Shown here: piece after piece, positions 18,162-26,848 of the stretch
Position numbering within the stretch: position 1 is the stretch's first letter
Layout of the letters: every line of letters begins with the position of its first letter
NCBI RefSeq assembly: GCF_000245735.1
Contig: NZ_AHTH01000023.1
Span: 1-64,000 of the forward strand
Direction: 5' to 3'
Origin: Alishewanella jeotgali KCTC 22429
Lineage (GTDB): Bacteria; Pseudomonadota; Gammaproteobacteria; Enterobacterales; Alteromonadaceae
DNA length: 64,000 bases
Position numbers and translations under genes: made by a program
Notes under the pieces: model-generated
The model's database searches: none
The model's input: the letters and a program-made list of their open reading frames with translations, nothing else
Told to the model about the DNA's origin: nothing

Positions 18162-19052
18162 AATTGGGTAATGATGTGTGATGCCAATACCTTTTGAACG
18201 ATCAGTCTTTTTTGCTGGGAAGTCAAAAAGTACACTTATATTTTCATCTTCAGCGGCAGCCAATGCAACAGCTACAGATGTTGGCTTGGTGCCAAATGGC
18301 GCTAAAGTAAGATGTGCTTCATCATCAGCCTTCTTAAGACGCTGAATCAATAAATATGATTCGTATGGTTGGTTACCTGGCGTGAAAAAAGCGTCCTCTA
18401 TCTTATTGTTTTCAAAAATACGACTGTGTGCCATGAGTGAATGAGTTTCCCATCCAGCTTGGAAAGGTGGAACAGAAAAAGCGACAGATAATTTAGTAAA
18501 GGTTTCTGTCAGATCAGGATCAACAAGTCTAGCTAAACGAGTCTGCTCAAATCCCACAAAAGCCAGTAGATAGTTTTTAAGCCCCGATTCTAATGCATTG
18601 TAGAACCTAGGTATAAAGTCCAAGGGATTAATTTTGTAAGAGAGGTCAAATCCGCGAATTTCTAAAGGGGTCACAACCTTACTAGTATATTCAGCAGGCT
18701 CAGTGTAAATAAATCCGATACGCCCTACACTTTTTAGACTTAGCGAAAGCCGAAGCACAATTACTAATTCAGGAAATGATAAATTAGTTGCGTCAAATAA
18801 AACACTTCTAGCTCCCCAAATATCCTTTCTTTGCAAAAAATCAAACAAGCTTTCAGTTTTATCATCAATAGTTAGTGATAACGTTTCCTGCTCGTAGTAC
18901 AACTCAATTTGTTGAATGCTACTGGCCTTTGCAATTTCTTTCGAGAACTTACTTCTTTCATCTATAGGGCAAGAAGTCAAAGAAATATCGTACCTATAGT
19001 TAATATCAAACTCTTTCCCTGAAAATTCCTCATTAATCAAAAACTTATACAT
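18150..19052 (-). CDS. Unknown protein, third gene of the phosphoribosyltransferase-like operon
   Basis: 300 residues, no signal peptide or membrane segment, and not a family I can name. Its start overlaps the ATPase stop as TGATG, so translation is coupled. Alternating hydrophobic strands and helices suggest an alpha/beta protein (SVLFDATNLSFPELVIVLR, then GRIGFIYTEPAEY). Conserved-looking elements follow: AFVGFEQTRLARLV, PPFQAGWETHSL, LTLAPFGTKPTSVAVALA and ISVLFDFP. A Rossmann-like ligand-binding or sensor fold is possible but is only an impression. It ends 12 bp inside the convergent methylase gene. Its tight coupling to the ATPase indicates that the two proteins act together. Confidence 0.6.
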   Translation of the reverse strand: MYKFLINEEFSGKEFDINYRYDISLTSCPIDERSKFSKEIAKASSIQQIELYYEQETLSLTIDDKTESLFDFLQRKDIWGARSVLFDATNLSFPELVIVLRLSLSLKSVGRIGFIYTEPAEYTSKVVTPLEIRGFDLSYKINPLDFIPRFYNALESGLKNYLLAFVGFEQTRLARLVDPDLTETFTKLSVAFSVPPFQAGWETHSLMAHSRIFENNKIEDAFFTPGNQPYESYLLIQRLKKADDEAHLTLAPFGTKPTSVAVALAAAEDENISVLFDFPAKKTDRSKGIGITHHYPILIE

Positions 19053-21055
19053 CAGAACATCTCCTGCTGAATAGATACATCATCAGTCAGCTCCCAATTT
19101 GTTTCATATTTAGTTTCGATTCTCTTGAAATGCTCATCATTTCCTTCGAGTATGTCCATAAACTCTTGAGCTGTGAAAGTTAACTTTCTTTTCTTCCGAT
19201 AAGAGATACCAAAATATGGTGAATAAATAGGATTAGGGATGTAATCAACTGATTCTGTATCATCAGCCCCCTTATTTTTTGTATCTTTGTCCTCATATAG
19301 AACAGACCATACTCTCGCTTTGGCAAGCACACTATCCACTATCACCTGCTGTTCAGTTGTAAAACTTCCCGATATAGAGAAATGATTAACTTCCGGTTCA
19401 GACTGACCAGGTCTTTTCTGGGCTAGTTGAAATAGTTTCCCTAGTCGCCGAATCAAATGGAGCAACTCCACACCAAAATCAGAAATATTTATTAACAACT
19501 TTTCACTCGCGATTTTAGCGGCTTCAGCTTGTACATCGAAAGGTATGATAAAGACTTTATTCTTTTGAATATTCGCGGGAAAATCTGATTCAAAAATAGT
19601 AAATGACTCATGACATAGCTCTTGAAAGTATCTAAGGTTACTCCTAGCTATTTGGCAAAATCGATCAAACCCTGAATATAGCAAACATGGACGCTTGGGA
19701 AGGCCTATATATATATAGTAGAGTGCGCCGTAAAGATTGGTTTTAACCCATTCTCCATTGGTAGAGAATTTAGAAGGCAAGCCACTTTCCGCATTCTTTA
19801 GCTCTATTAGTAATTTACTTGGAACTGTTCTATCCCTATTAAGTATGCAGGCTGCAACAATACTGGCTTCTGGTGCATTCTCTTTGAGAAACTCATTAAC
19901 GGAATATTCCTTTTCTACTCGATGTTTTTTTAGTCCTTTTTCAATTAACTTAGTAAGCCTTCGCTTTAACGTTTGTTCTTCAAACACATTTTTTGCTATA
20001 TCAGATGCAGTGAGCTGCGGAAACATGTCTCTAGCAACACGCTTTACCTTATCTTGATAATCCTGAACTTGCCTCTCATCAATCCTATCTCTGTCCCGTA
20101 ATGCAGTTAAATCAGGGGCATCAGAAAACACAAATCCAGCTTGATGTAACCTCAGCAGCAAAACTTCTGCAGCTAAAAGAGAAAAAGAACTCCTACCCGT
20201 TTTCGATAAAAACTCTGCTTCCAAATCTACACGTCGATAATCGTGAATTTCAACAACTCGCTCAAAGCCACTTGTTTCAGTGCAAAAAGTAGCATTGCGT
20301 CGAGTCGCAATATTCAGACAAAAATGTTTACCAGGATGCTTTATATGATCATTCAGCAAACGTTGTTGTTGCTGTTGTAAATTTTCATATTCATCAACGA
20401 ATACTCGGAAAAAAACATTCTTTAATCGAGAGTTTGTCTCCGACAGTGATTCAGACAGGCTCTCTAAAATCTGGTCAAATTGTATGAATATAGGTTTTTC
20501 AAGCTGTGGATTTTTTGTCCACATATCGAGACGGGTTCTTTCTATAATTACGAAATCCTGCAAGTCTTTGTATGTCTCGACCCTGCCTTGAAAATACATA
20601 GATGCTTGTGGAGGGATCTTTTTATCCAAAATGGAAATTGGTCCATTTTCTAAGTTTGCCTGCTCTATGGATTTCAGCGCTCTACAAAAATCCTCAAGGA
20701 TAGCCAAAGCAGCATAATGTTGAAAAGTACGCTCTTTGTATTCATCAGGTATCCACGATGGTTTCTCTAAAAACGCACAGTATTTAACATGTGGTTTCCA
20801 ATAAATACCTATATTACCTAGCTCACTATCAGGAATATTTTCCCTCTGGAGACTGAATATAGTGTTGTGGCAGTAATAGCGTATAAACATAGTTTTACCA
20901 CAACCCCTACCTCCCTCAATGAGCACGGATTTTCTATCACTACCTAGATCAATCTTTCTAAAGTGAGCAGGAATAACGAATTCATTCCAAACATCATCTG
21001 GTAATTGTTCAGCTCGGTTATTAACAAATATGCGCCTTAAAGAAACATCACTCAT
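19052..21055 (-). CDS. ORC/CDC6-like P-loop ATPase, second gene of the operon
   Basis: 667 residues. The Walker A motif GGRGCGKT is at residues 48-55 and a Walker B with acidic pair, FRVFVDEYENL, near 219-229. A sensor-like IATRRNA follows about 30 residues later. The long C-terminal part is helical, without membrane segments. The N-terminal layout (short strand, P-loop, VDEYE) resembles the ORC-CDC6-type AAA ATPases seen in bacterial conflict systems. It lies 6 bp after the phosphoribosyltransferase-like gene and overlaps the next gene by one base. Likely the energy-dependent sensor or scaffold of the complex; the trigger is unknown. Confidence 0.75.
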   Translation of the reverse strand: MSDVSLRRIFVNNRAEQLPDDVWNEFVIPAHFRKIDLGSDRKSVLIEGGRGCGKTMFIRYYCHNTIFSLQRENIPDSELGNIGIYWKPHVKYCAFLEKPSWIPDEYKERTFQHYAALAILEDFCRALKSIEQANLENGPISILDKKIPPQASMYFQGRVETYKDLQDFVIIERTRLDMWTKNPQLEKPIFIQFDQILESLSESLSETNSRLKNVFFRVFVDEYENLQQQQQRLLNDHIKHPGKHFCLNIATRRNATFCTETSGFERVVEIHDYRRVDLEAEFLSKTGRSSFSLLAAEVLLLRLHQAGFVFSDAPDLTALRDRDRIDERQVQDYQDKVKRVARDMFPQLTASDIAKNVFEEQTLKRRLTKLIEKGLKKHRVEKEYSVNEFLKENAPEASIVAACILNRDRTVPSKLLIELKNAESGLPSKFSTNGEWVKTNLYGALYYIYIGLPKRPCLLYSGFDRFCQIARSNLRYFQELCHESFTIFESDFPANIQKNKVFIIPFDVQAEAAKIASEKLLINISDFGVELLHLIRRLGKLFQLAQKRPGQSEPEVNHFSISGSFTTEQQVIVDSVLAKARVWSVLYEDKDTKNKGADDTESVDYIPNPIYSPYFGISYRKKRKLTFTAQEFMDILEGNDEHFKRIETKYETNWELTDDVSIQQEMF

Positions 21056-21061
21056 TTAATT

Positions 21062-21985
21062 TCACCTTGCAAGTAATGGTACCCACTTTGGACTTTTGTC
21101 AGTGTAGAAAATATTTAAGCTGTTGTTTGGACTACTTAAACATGTGTAAATAGTTAAACCAAGCTTTCCATCACCGAAAGGGGTAATTGTCTCGATTCCA
21201 TAATTTTTAAGAATCGATTTATAAAAATTTTTCACATCATCAACTGTGTTTACCTTATCTTTGAACCATAATTTTGGTTCTACATCACCTTCAACAGAAT
21301 GAAAAAAATTATGCTGTATATCCAAAGTTTCCAGTGGGTGCACATGGAGATTAGGGCAGTCTCGTTGCAACTTTTTGAGGCCCTTTAAATGAGCCATAAA
21401 AGGAATGTAGATAAACTCTATTTTTCTTTCATTAGCCAAACTCGCTAGCTGATATTTAGAATAGAATTTACTAAATTGGCGACCGGTACCACACATGTCA
21501 TCAATAAACACGACATACTTCAAGTCCTCTCCCAATAACGGAATATCCTCTGGGTATTTCGTTTTTGAGTCAGGAATAGAGTTTGCTCTCTTAAACAACC
21601 GGATTATCGCATCTGAGCTTTTCCCAGGCACCGTCGACGTTACAGGAACAAATATGATTTTCTTGTCATGGTCGTTTGTTTGCACGGCACTGAGAAAATC
21701 AGAAATACTACCAAAATTACAACCTAACCCAGTTAAAATTTGAGGCAATGTTTTAGTGATGATTTGACGACAGGCAGCAACTAACATTGGCTCAGAACGG
21801 AAAATAAATGAGTCTAATAAGTGTGCAGCAAAATATTTTTCTTCAGCAGTCTTAAAGTTGTTATACCAAGCACCCAAAGTTGTCGGACTTATACCTTGAA
21901 TAACCCGCTCCCTAATCAGAGCTTCATAACACATCTTTATTTGTCGAAAATATGATTCCCATCCATCTGGAACATGAAATGCCAT
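21062..21985 (-). CDS. Phosphoribosyltransferase-like protein, first gene of the operon
   Basis: 307 residues. Residues 158-167 read VVFIDDMCGTG, the PRPP-binding loop of type I phosphoribosyltransferases (hydrophobic stretch, Asp-Asp, Thr-Gly). An upstream strand IIFVPVTSTVPGKSSD resembles the pyrophosphate loop. The N-terminal 80 residues are helical and the C-terminus (GLTIYTCLSSPNNSLNIFYT) is unlike nucleotide-salvage enzymes. That fits the conflict-associated PRTase-like families rather than pyrE, apt or hpt. It opens the operon, with an unremarkable 123-bp gap from tnsE upstream. Possible effector acting on a nucleotide or macromolecule; the substrate is unknown. Confidence 0.75.
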   Translation of the reverse strand: MAFHVPDGWESYFRQIKMCYEALIRERVIQGISPTTLGAWYNNFKTAEEKYFAAHLLDSFIFRSEPMLVAACRQIITKTLPQILTGLGCNFGSISDFLSAVQTNDHDKKIIFVPVTSTVPGKSSDAIIRLFKRANSIPDSKTKYPEDIPLLGEDLKYVVFIDDMCGTGRQFSKFYSKYQLASLANERKIEFIYIPFMAHLKGLKKLQRDCPNLHVHPLETLDIQHNFFHSVEGDVEPKLWFKDKVNTVDDVKNFYKSILKNYGIETITPFGDGKLGLTIYTCLSSPNNSLNIFYTDKSPKWVPLLAR

Positions 21986-22108
21986 GTTTATTCCTTACGT
22001 CTTAATGCTGCAACAAGAGAGCAATTATTTAGTGAATGGGCTCTCCCATACATCCAAGTTTCCATATTCCAGCCAAGATGTCCACGTTTTTATGATTGTT
22101 TTATCTCA

Positions 22109-23719
22109 CTACGGAAGCAGCCTGCTCAAAAGGCGGGACTTCCAAGACTCTAATTTTTGAATACTTAGCACTCCGGATTGATCACACTCTGGATGATGAA
22201 CTGCGGTTATCCTTAAAACCTTAACAACATGCCACCTCAACGATTTTCTTAGAGTCAAAACAAGCGTTTTTTCAAGTAACTCATCAAAATCAGGGCAGGA
22301 ATGAAGTATAAGGGTTGAAACTGCTCTGGCACCATCTGAGGTGTCGATATCCAGTATGTATCGTACCTCACCATCAGTTCGCCTGAACTTGGCCAGCAAA
22401 TAGCACCTTGGCCGTTCATCGTTCATTTTGTGATAGCTACAGCGTTTAACCACGGGCAATGGCTCAATTTTTGTTCCTAAGTACTCTAAACGCTGATCTT
22501 TTGACAGTTCCTTTATAACATCAATTAGTGCTGTAAAACGTTCTGCATAACGGTTCGTATCGCCTTCATAACCCAGCCCTAACTGATCAAAATCCCCAGC
22601 TCGCCCACGGCCATCAATAACATCATCTTTTGTGCTTACAGTTTGAATGGCTCCCGCATCTGACAAGCTTTCCCCACCGCCTTTACCGCCGGGGTATCCT
22701 TTCTGTCCTTTGTAATTTACTTTGGTTTTTATTTCCCGGTCGAAGGACAAGCTTTCGCTGGGTAATTCAATCCGAACCCTTTCATTGTCTCCGGACGGCT
22801 CATCTTCAGTATCAATCTCAACGGTAGCTGGGGAGCCGCCACCAGATCCTCCTCCGGCAGCATCTCCATTTTTTACTGGTTGTTTTAATTGCGGATGACT
22901 AAATATAACTGTGCGTAGGGTGTTGTATGGCAATCCGGAAAGCGATGCAATTTCCCAAACCAAGATCTCTTTTTCTTCATGGTTGTATATGCCACGGAAC
23001 ATTGCTTCCACTCCAACCATGCTGGTCGGCGGGTTGAAGTTAAACACCCAACGGCAGTAGCCATTTTTAATGGTTTGTTCTGCGTTTAACTTCTGCCAAA
23101 TGGATTCAAACGAATTGCGAATATCTTTATTCACCAGAAGCCACGAAAAAAACTCACGATAAGCAGGCTGTTTTAAAAAGGCTATCGGGACACCAGTGCG
23201 GCTGGGGGTAAATACATCATATGAAAGTTTGTCAGCACCTAAACGCATTTGGAACAAATTATCCAGGCCATTCGGTAAATAGGCAGCTCTAACCATAAAC
23301 CCCGCATGGAAAAACAGTTTTCGCGCGAGTTCTAGCTTTGGTAGCCATACCTTCACTCCACCAGCTATGAATACAAAACATCTTTGATTGGCGACTTCCG
23401 ATTTGGCAGCTAGGCGTTTTGCTAATTGAGGACAATCCCCAAGCAATGCTTCTTCCCATTGTTCAACAGGAGGGAAAGTGAGGGTTTGATGGAAACCACT
23501 GGATGTATACAGCTGATCTGTATTTTGCATAAACTTTCGGCCGAGCCCCATAACACAAAGGGCCTCCAGCTCGAAGTTTTCAGAATATTCCTGACGATCT
23601 AGCCTGCTGAAAAATGTTGAGAAACGCCAAAATGAAGAAGGTTCATCCCTTCTGAACTGGTTACCTAACGCGACTAACTTTGCCTCTGATGGGATTCTCT
23701 TAAAGATCTTTTTCTGCAT
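22109..23719 (-). CDS. tnsE: Transposition target selector TnsE
   Basis: 536 residues, against 538 for Tn7 TnsE as I recall it. TnsE directs insertion toward replicating DNA, especially conjugating plasmids, by binding 3'-recessed ends and the sliding clamp. It is last in the tns operon, 4 bp after tnsD. The C-terminal half (from about KVNYKGQKGYPGGKGG, through RCYLLAKFRRTDGEVRYILDIDTSDGARAVSTL) is the recognisable conserved part. A Gly/Ser-rich linker lies near residues 285-300. Intact, so the element should also be able to move onto plasmids. Confidence 0.85.
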   Translation of the reverse strand: MQKKIFKRIPSEAKLVALGNQFRRDEPSSFWRFSTFFSRLDRQEYSENFELEALCVMGLGRKFMQNTDQLYTSSGFHQTLTFPPVEQWEEALLGDCPQLAKRLAAKSEVANQRCFVFIAGGVKVWLPKLELARKLFFHAGFMVRAAYLPNGLDNLFQMRLGADKLSYDVFTPSRTGVPIAFLKQPAYREFFSWLLVNKDIRNSFESIWQKLNAEQTIKNGYCRWVFNFNPPTSMVGVEAMFRGIYNHEEKEILVWEIASLSGLPYNTLRTVIFSHPQLKQPVKNGDAAGGGSGGGSPATVEIDTEDEPSGDNERVRIELPSESLSFDREIKTKVNYKGQKGYPGGKGGGESLSDAGAIQTVSTKDDVIDGRGRAGDFDQLGLGYEGDTNRYAERFTALIDVIKELSKDQRLEYLGTKIEPLPVVKRCSYHKMNDERPRCYLLAKFRRTDGEVRYILDIDTSDGARAVSTLILHSCPDFDELLEKTLVLTLRKSLRWHVVKVLRITAVHHPECDQSGVLSIQKLESWKSRLLSRLLP

Positions 23720-23723
23720 TGAT

Positions 23724-25235
23724 TTACAAGACTTCCCTTTCTAACAACTCCATAAACTTCAATGTCAGTGGTCGAGTACGGCCAGTGGCTAATCCGCACA
23801 GCCGCTCTAATTCCCAGCATAGATGGCTTTGATTATTCTGACGATCTAACAAAACCTGATAGGCTAATCGCCGTATTTGAAATTCAGCAACAGTCTCACT
23901 GTACCTATTTAGAAAGGATTGGCAAAGGGGTAATTTTGATAAATGTTTTTCAGCGGTCGATGAGCGCATGAGCTGTTTTAAAAACCAATTCCTGCTCTGC
24001 CTTGGCGTTTTAAGCTCCAAATCCCTTAACGCCAACACCTGATACAACTGTCGTAAATAGCGCCTATCTCTGGCATGCCAGTTTGTATTGCTGTGATTTG
24101 TTCTTTTTAAATGCCATCCCTTGTTAGTCTCCAGTAACCAGGTTCGGTCATTTCGATACAATCTGGCATACAAGGCTTTGTCATACAGAACTCTTGCTTG
24201 CTTTACGCTAAGACCAGATTGCAGTAACTGAAGCCAACGATCACGGTCAGCCTGATTAATTGGCCCTTCCGGTAACACTTTCTGTGAAACGCTGGCTGAT
24301 TCAGGCAATGAGTGTACGCAAGCCAGTACCTGAGAGATTGAGAGTTGAGGTTTCAATACCTGCCAAACTAGTAAATGCTGCAGATAACTAAAAGACTTCC
24401 TGTGTTTGCGAAACATGGCTAATAACCAGGAGTTGGGGCCGACCGGCACCAGGTTCAGGGGCACTAAAAATGAATTTGGCCAGTAGCTTCTGAACTTGCT
24501 GTGAAGCTCAGTTCCTGACACCTGCATGCCATTTTGGACACCAGCTTCAGCAGCCAGTTCTCGATAGAACAACGTCCATTGGTGATATGTAGGGCTCTCG
24601 CTTTCGGTTGTGGCCAACAACTCCGTAATACTAGAAGAAAGTAATGCCAGCTTAGAACTATGATTTGTGTTTACAGTGAAGTCTTCACAATACTGAGGGC
24701 ATGCCGCCAAATATTCGTGCCGATGGATAGATCTCAGCGGCAGCTTGGAATCACAAAGCTCGCAGCCGTGGATATGGCACACCTGATAACCGGGCACCAG
24801 CCAACGCCGTAACCAGGCAAACTCGCCATACTCTTGCTGCAGCTCATTCATACACACAGGACAATATCGGAAAAACGCTGGTAACTTTACCGTACCAGCG
24901 CTCATACCTATCTCCACATACACAGCAGAACCGTCACTATTGACCAGCAAGTCAGTCAGGTGTTGCTTACGGCTTTCGGGAATAAAAAGGGCATACAGCG
25001 GGAACAGGGTTCTTTGGTAAAGAAGTTGTTTGGCGTTTAGCTGCTGTACATGTTGGAGACTGTTACACAACAATTGCAGTTGAGCGGGTAAGTCGGGTAC
25101 AGCAATGACTGTACGTTTTTGGTAGAGCAGATCTAGCAAATGCTTTGGGCTATCTATCCCCATATGTACCTTACATCTGGCGAGCATGCTGTACAACAGC
25201 TCGTCCGGATAAGGCTTGGGGAAGTAAGCCAGCAT
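23724..25235 (-). CDS. tnsD: attTn7-recognition protein TnsD (TniQ family)
   Basis: 503 residues, close to Tn7 TnsD (508). It binds the 3' end of glmS and recruits TnsC. The N-terminus (YFPKPYPDELLYSMLARCKVHMG) is typical TniQ. A CCCH zinc finger is visible as CPVC about 25 residues before CHIHGC. Middle and C-terminal stretches (FRKHRKSFSYLQHLLVWQVL, LYRNDRTWLLE) match the Tn7 protein closely. It starts 3 bp before the tnsC stop. The element sits at the glmS site, as expected for a functional TnsD pathway. Confidence 0.92.
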   Translation of the reverse strand: MLAYFPKPYPDELLYSMLARCKVHMGIDSPKHLLDLLYQKRTVIAVPDLPAQLQLLCNSLQHVQQLNAKQLLYQRTLFPLYALFIPESRKQHLTDLLVNSDGSAVYVEIGMSAGTVKLPAFFRYCPVCMNELQQEYGEFAWLRRWLVPGYQVCHIHGCELCDSKLPLRSIHRHEYLAACPQYCEDFTVNTNHSSKLALLSSSITELLATTESESPTYHQWTLFYRELAAEAGVQNGMQVSGTELHSKFRSYWPNSFLVPLNLVPVGPNSWLLAMFRKHRKSFSYLQHLLVWQVLKPQLSISQVLACVHSLPESASVSQKVLPEGPINQADRDRWLQLLQSGLSVKQARVLYDKALYARLYRNDRTWLLETNKGWHLKRTNHSNTNWHARDRRYLRQLYQVLALRDLELKTPRQSRNWFLKQLMRSSTAEKHLSKLPLCQSFLNRYSETVAEFQIRRLAYQVLLDRQNNQSHLCWELERLCGLATGRTRPLTLKFMELLEREVL

Positions 25236-25237
25236 AG

Positions 25238-26848
25238 TTAACCCGTCCTGTTACTAACTGATTTCAGGTCATATATTAGTCCCTGCTTCTTAAACAACTG
25301 ATATACATTGTTCTTATCACTACTGGCGTACAAATAACGTAAATCATTGGTTGGTAATTCCAGCCATTGAGTTCTTTTTATCCGGTTTATTTTCGGGGGC
25401 TCAACCGTCACATCCGCCGTATACTCAGTAACTTTGTGCATCAGCGCCGCCACGGATAGTTCCGGATGTCGGCTAATTACCCTATCAACCAAAGGAATAG
25501 CGATGTCTTCCGGAATATCCATTTGTGACAGCAAGGCGAGCAGTTTTTTACTTTTATCGGTTGAAATCTCTGGCCGGTCTACATACGTATCAGCCTGTTC
25601 GAGTGACGATACCATTGATAACATTCTGGCTTCTATTTCAGGCATCAGCAGATCATCGTACTGTTCCAGTAATCCCGGGTTGTTGCTGCGTAAAGCCGCT
25701 AGCATCGGATGAACCGGTTTTAATTCATCATGATAAACCTGCTTAAGCAGCTCTGATGTGATGCGCTCCATGCCGGTGACTATAGCCCTGACCTGAGCCA
25801 GCACATAAAGCTTGACCACTATATCCATTACACCCTGAGTCAGGTCGTACATTGTACCCACCAGCTCATCATTTATCGGTTCAGCACTTCGTAACCACTG
25901 ATATTGCCAAAGCAGTTTTAATAACTGACGCCACTGATGGTCATTCGGCAATCTGTCCCACAGTAAACTGCCAAATCCGGTTATACGACGCGCAGCGCGG
26001 AATGTTCGCTGAAAGAATTTTCGTGCACGGTGGGTACCCACCTGAATCACTGGCACACCGATAGTGTTCACTAAAGACACAAAGAAGTTGTGCATTTTTT
26101 CTGCACCACCGGATTTTGCTTCATTCAGGTTTTGCACTTCATCGATTATCAATACGCCCAGAGCATGCAGATTGGCGATCTGGCACATGCTGGCCATCAA
26201 ACGCTTGGTTCCCAGCTTTTTCCGGCCATGTGAGGTGCTGTACTGAGTGTGTAGCACCCGGTCCACCTCATTAAAAAAGCTCAGACAAAGCTCATCCAAA
26301 TCACCATCGACCGGGCATTCGATTTTCAGATAGGTTAGTTGAGTGATGTTGTGTTCTGGGTGAAAAATCGCTTGTTCATAAACCGAAAAAATTCGATTGA
26401 TTGTGACAGACTTGCCACAGCCGGAGCAGCCAAATAGTGACAAGCTGTTTGCGCTCGACCTTGCCTGGTCAAATACAAAAGCATCAAGATCTTCTTCCTG
26501 AATCCGCTTAAAACCATTTTGCAGATGAAGGTGATATGAGCCCTGATCAGGATTACGTCCCAGATAGCCTTGCCTGAGGATTAGCGATATTTTTTGCTCT
26601 AATTCCAGATGGTGGCTTAACGGTTGAAAAAACCGATTCAGCAACCTAGCAATAGCATGCACTCTCAGTCGACCATCCAAATTACGCTCGGCACTGTCAT
26701 ACAAGGGTTTTAACCTAAGCTTAGTAATAACCTGCTTGGTATCAAAAATTGGAGGCAGAGAAGCAATCAACGGATTATCCCGATATTCAGGTAATCCGGG
26801 ATCAATATAAACGGCATTAGGAATCCGACCTTGCGTAACGTCAGTCAT
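25238..26848 (-). CDS. tnsC: Transposition regulator AAA+ ATPase TnsC
   Basis: About 536 residues from the ATG at 26848, which has GGAGAGG nine bases upstream. The ATG at 26866 lies inside that ribosome site and is less likely. Walker A is GCSGCGKS, Walker B is LGVLIIDEVQNL, and the sensor region VIQVGTHRA follows. The C-terminus (TNDLRYLYASSDKN) matches the TnsA-binding tail of Tn7 TnsC. TnsC links the target selectors TnsD and TnsE to the TnsAB transposase and carries target immunity. It overlaps the tnsB stop by 8 bp. Confidence 0.93.
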   Translation of the reverse strand: MTDVTQGRIPNAVYIDPGLPEYRDNPLIASLPPIFDTKQVITKLRLKPLYDSAERNLDGRLRVHAIARLLNRFFQPLSHHLELEQKISLILRQGYLGRNPDQGSYHLHLQNGFKRIQEEDLDAFVFDQARSSANSLSLFGCSGCGKSVTINRIFSVYEQAIFHPEHNITQLTYLKIECPVDGDLDELCLSFFNEVDRVLHTQYSTSHGRKKLGTKRLMASMCQIANLHALGVLIIDEVQNLNEAKSGGAEKMHNFFVSLVNTIGVPVIQVGTHRARKFFQRTFRAARRITGFGSLLWDRLPNDHQWRQLLKLLWQYQWLRSAEPINDELVGTMYDLTQGVMDIVVKLYVLAQVRAIVTGMERITSELLKQVYHDELKPVHPMLAALRSNNPGLLEQYDDLLMPEIEARMLSMVSSLEQADTYVDRPEISTDKSKKLLALLSQMDIPEDIAIPLVDRVISRHPELSVAALMHKVTEYTADVTVEPPKINRIKRTQWLELPTNDLRYLYASSDKNNVYQLFKKQGLIYDLKSVSNRTG

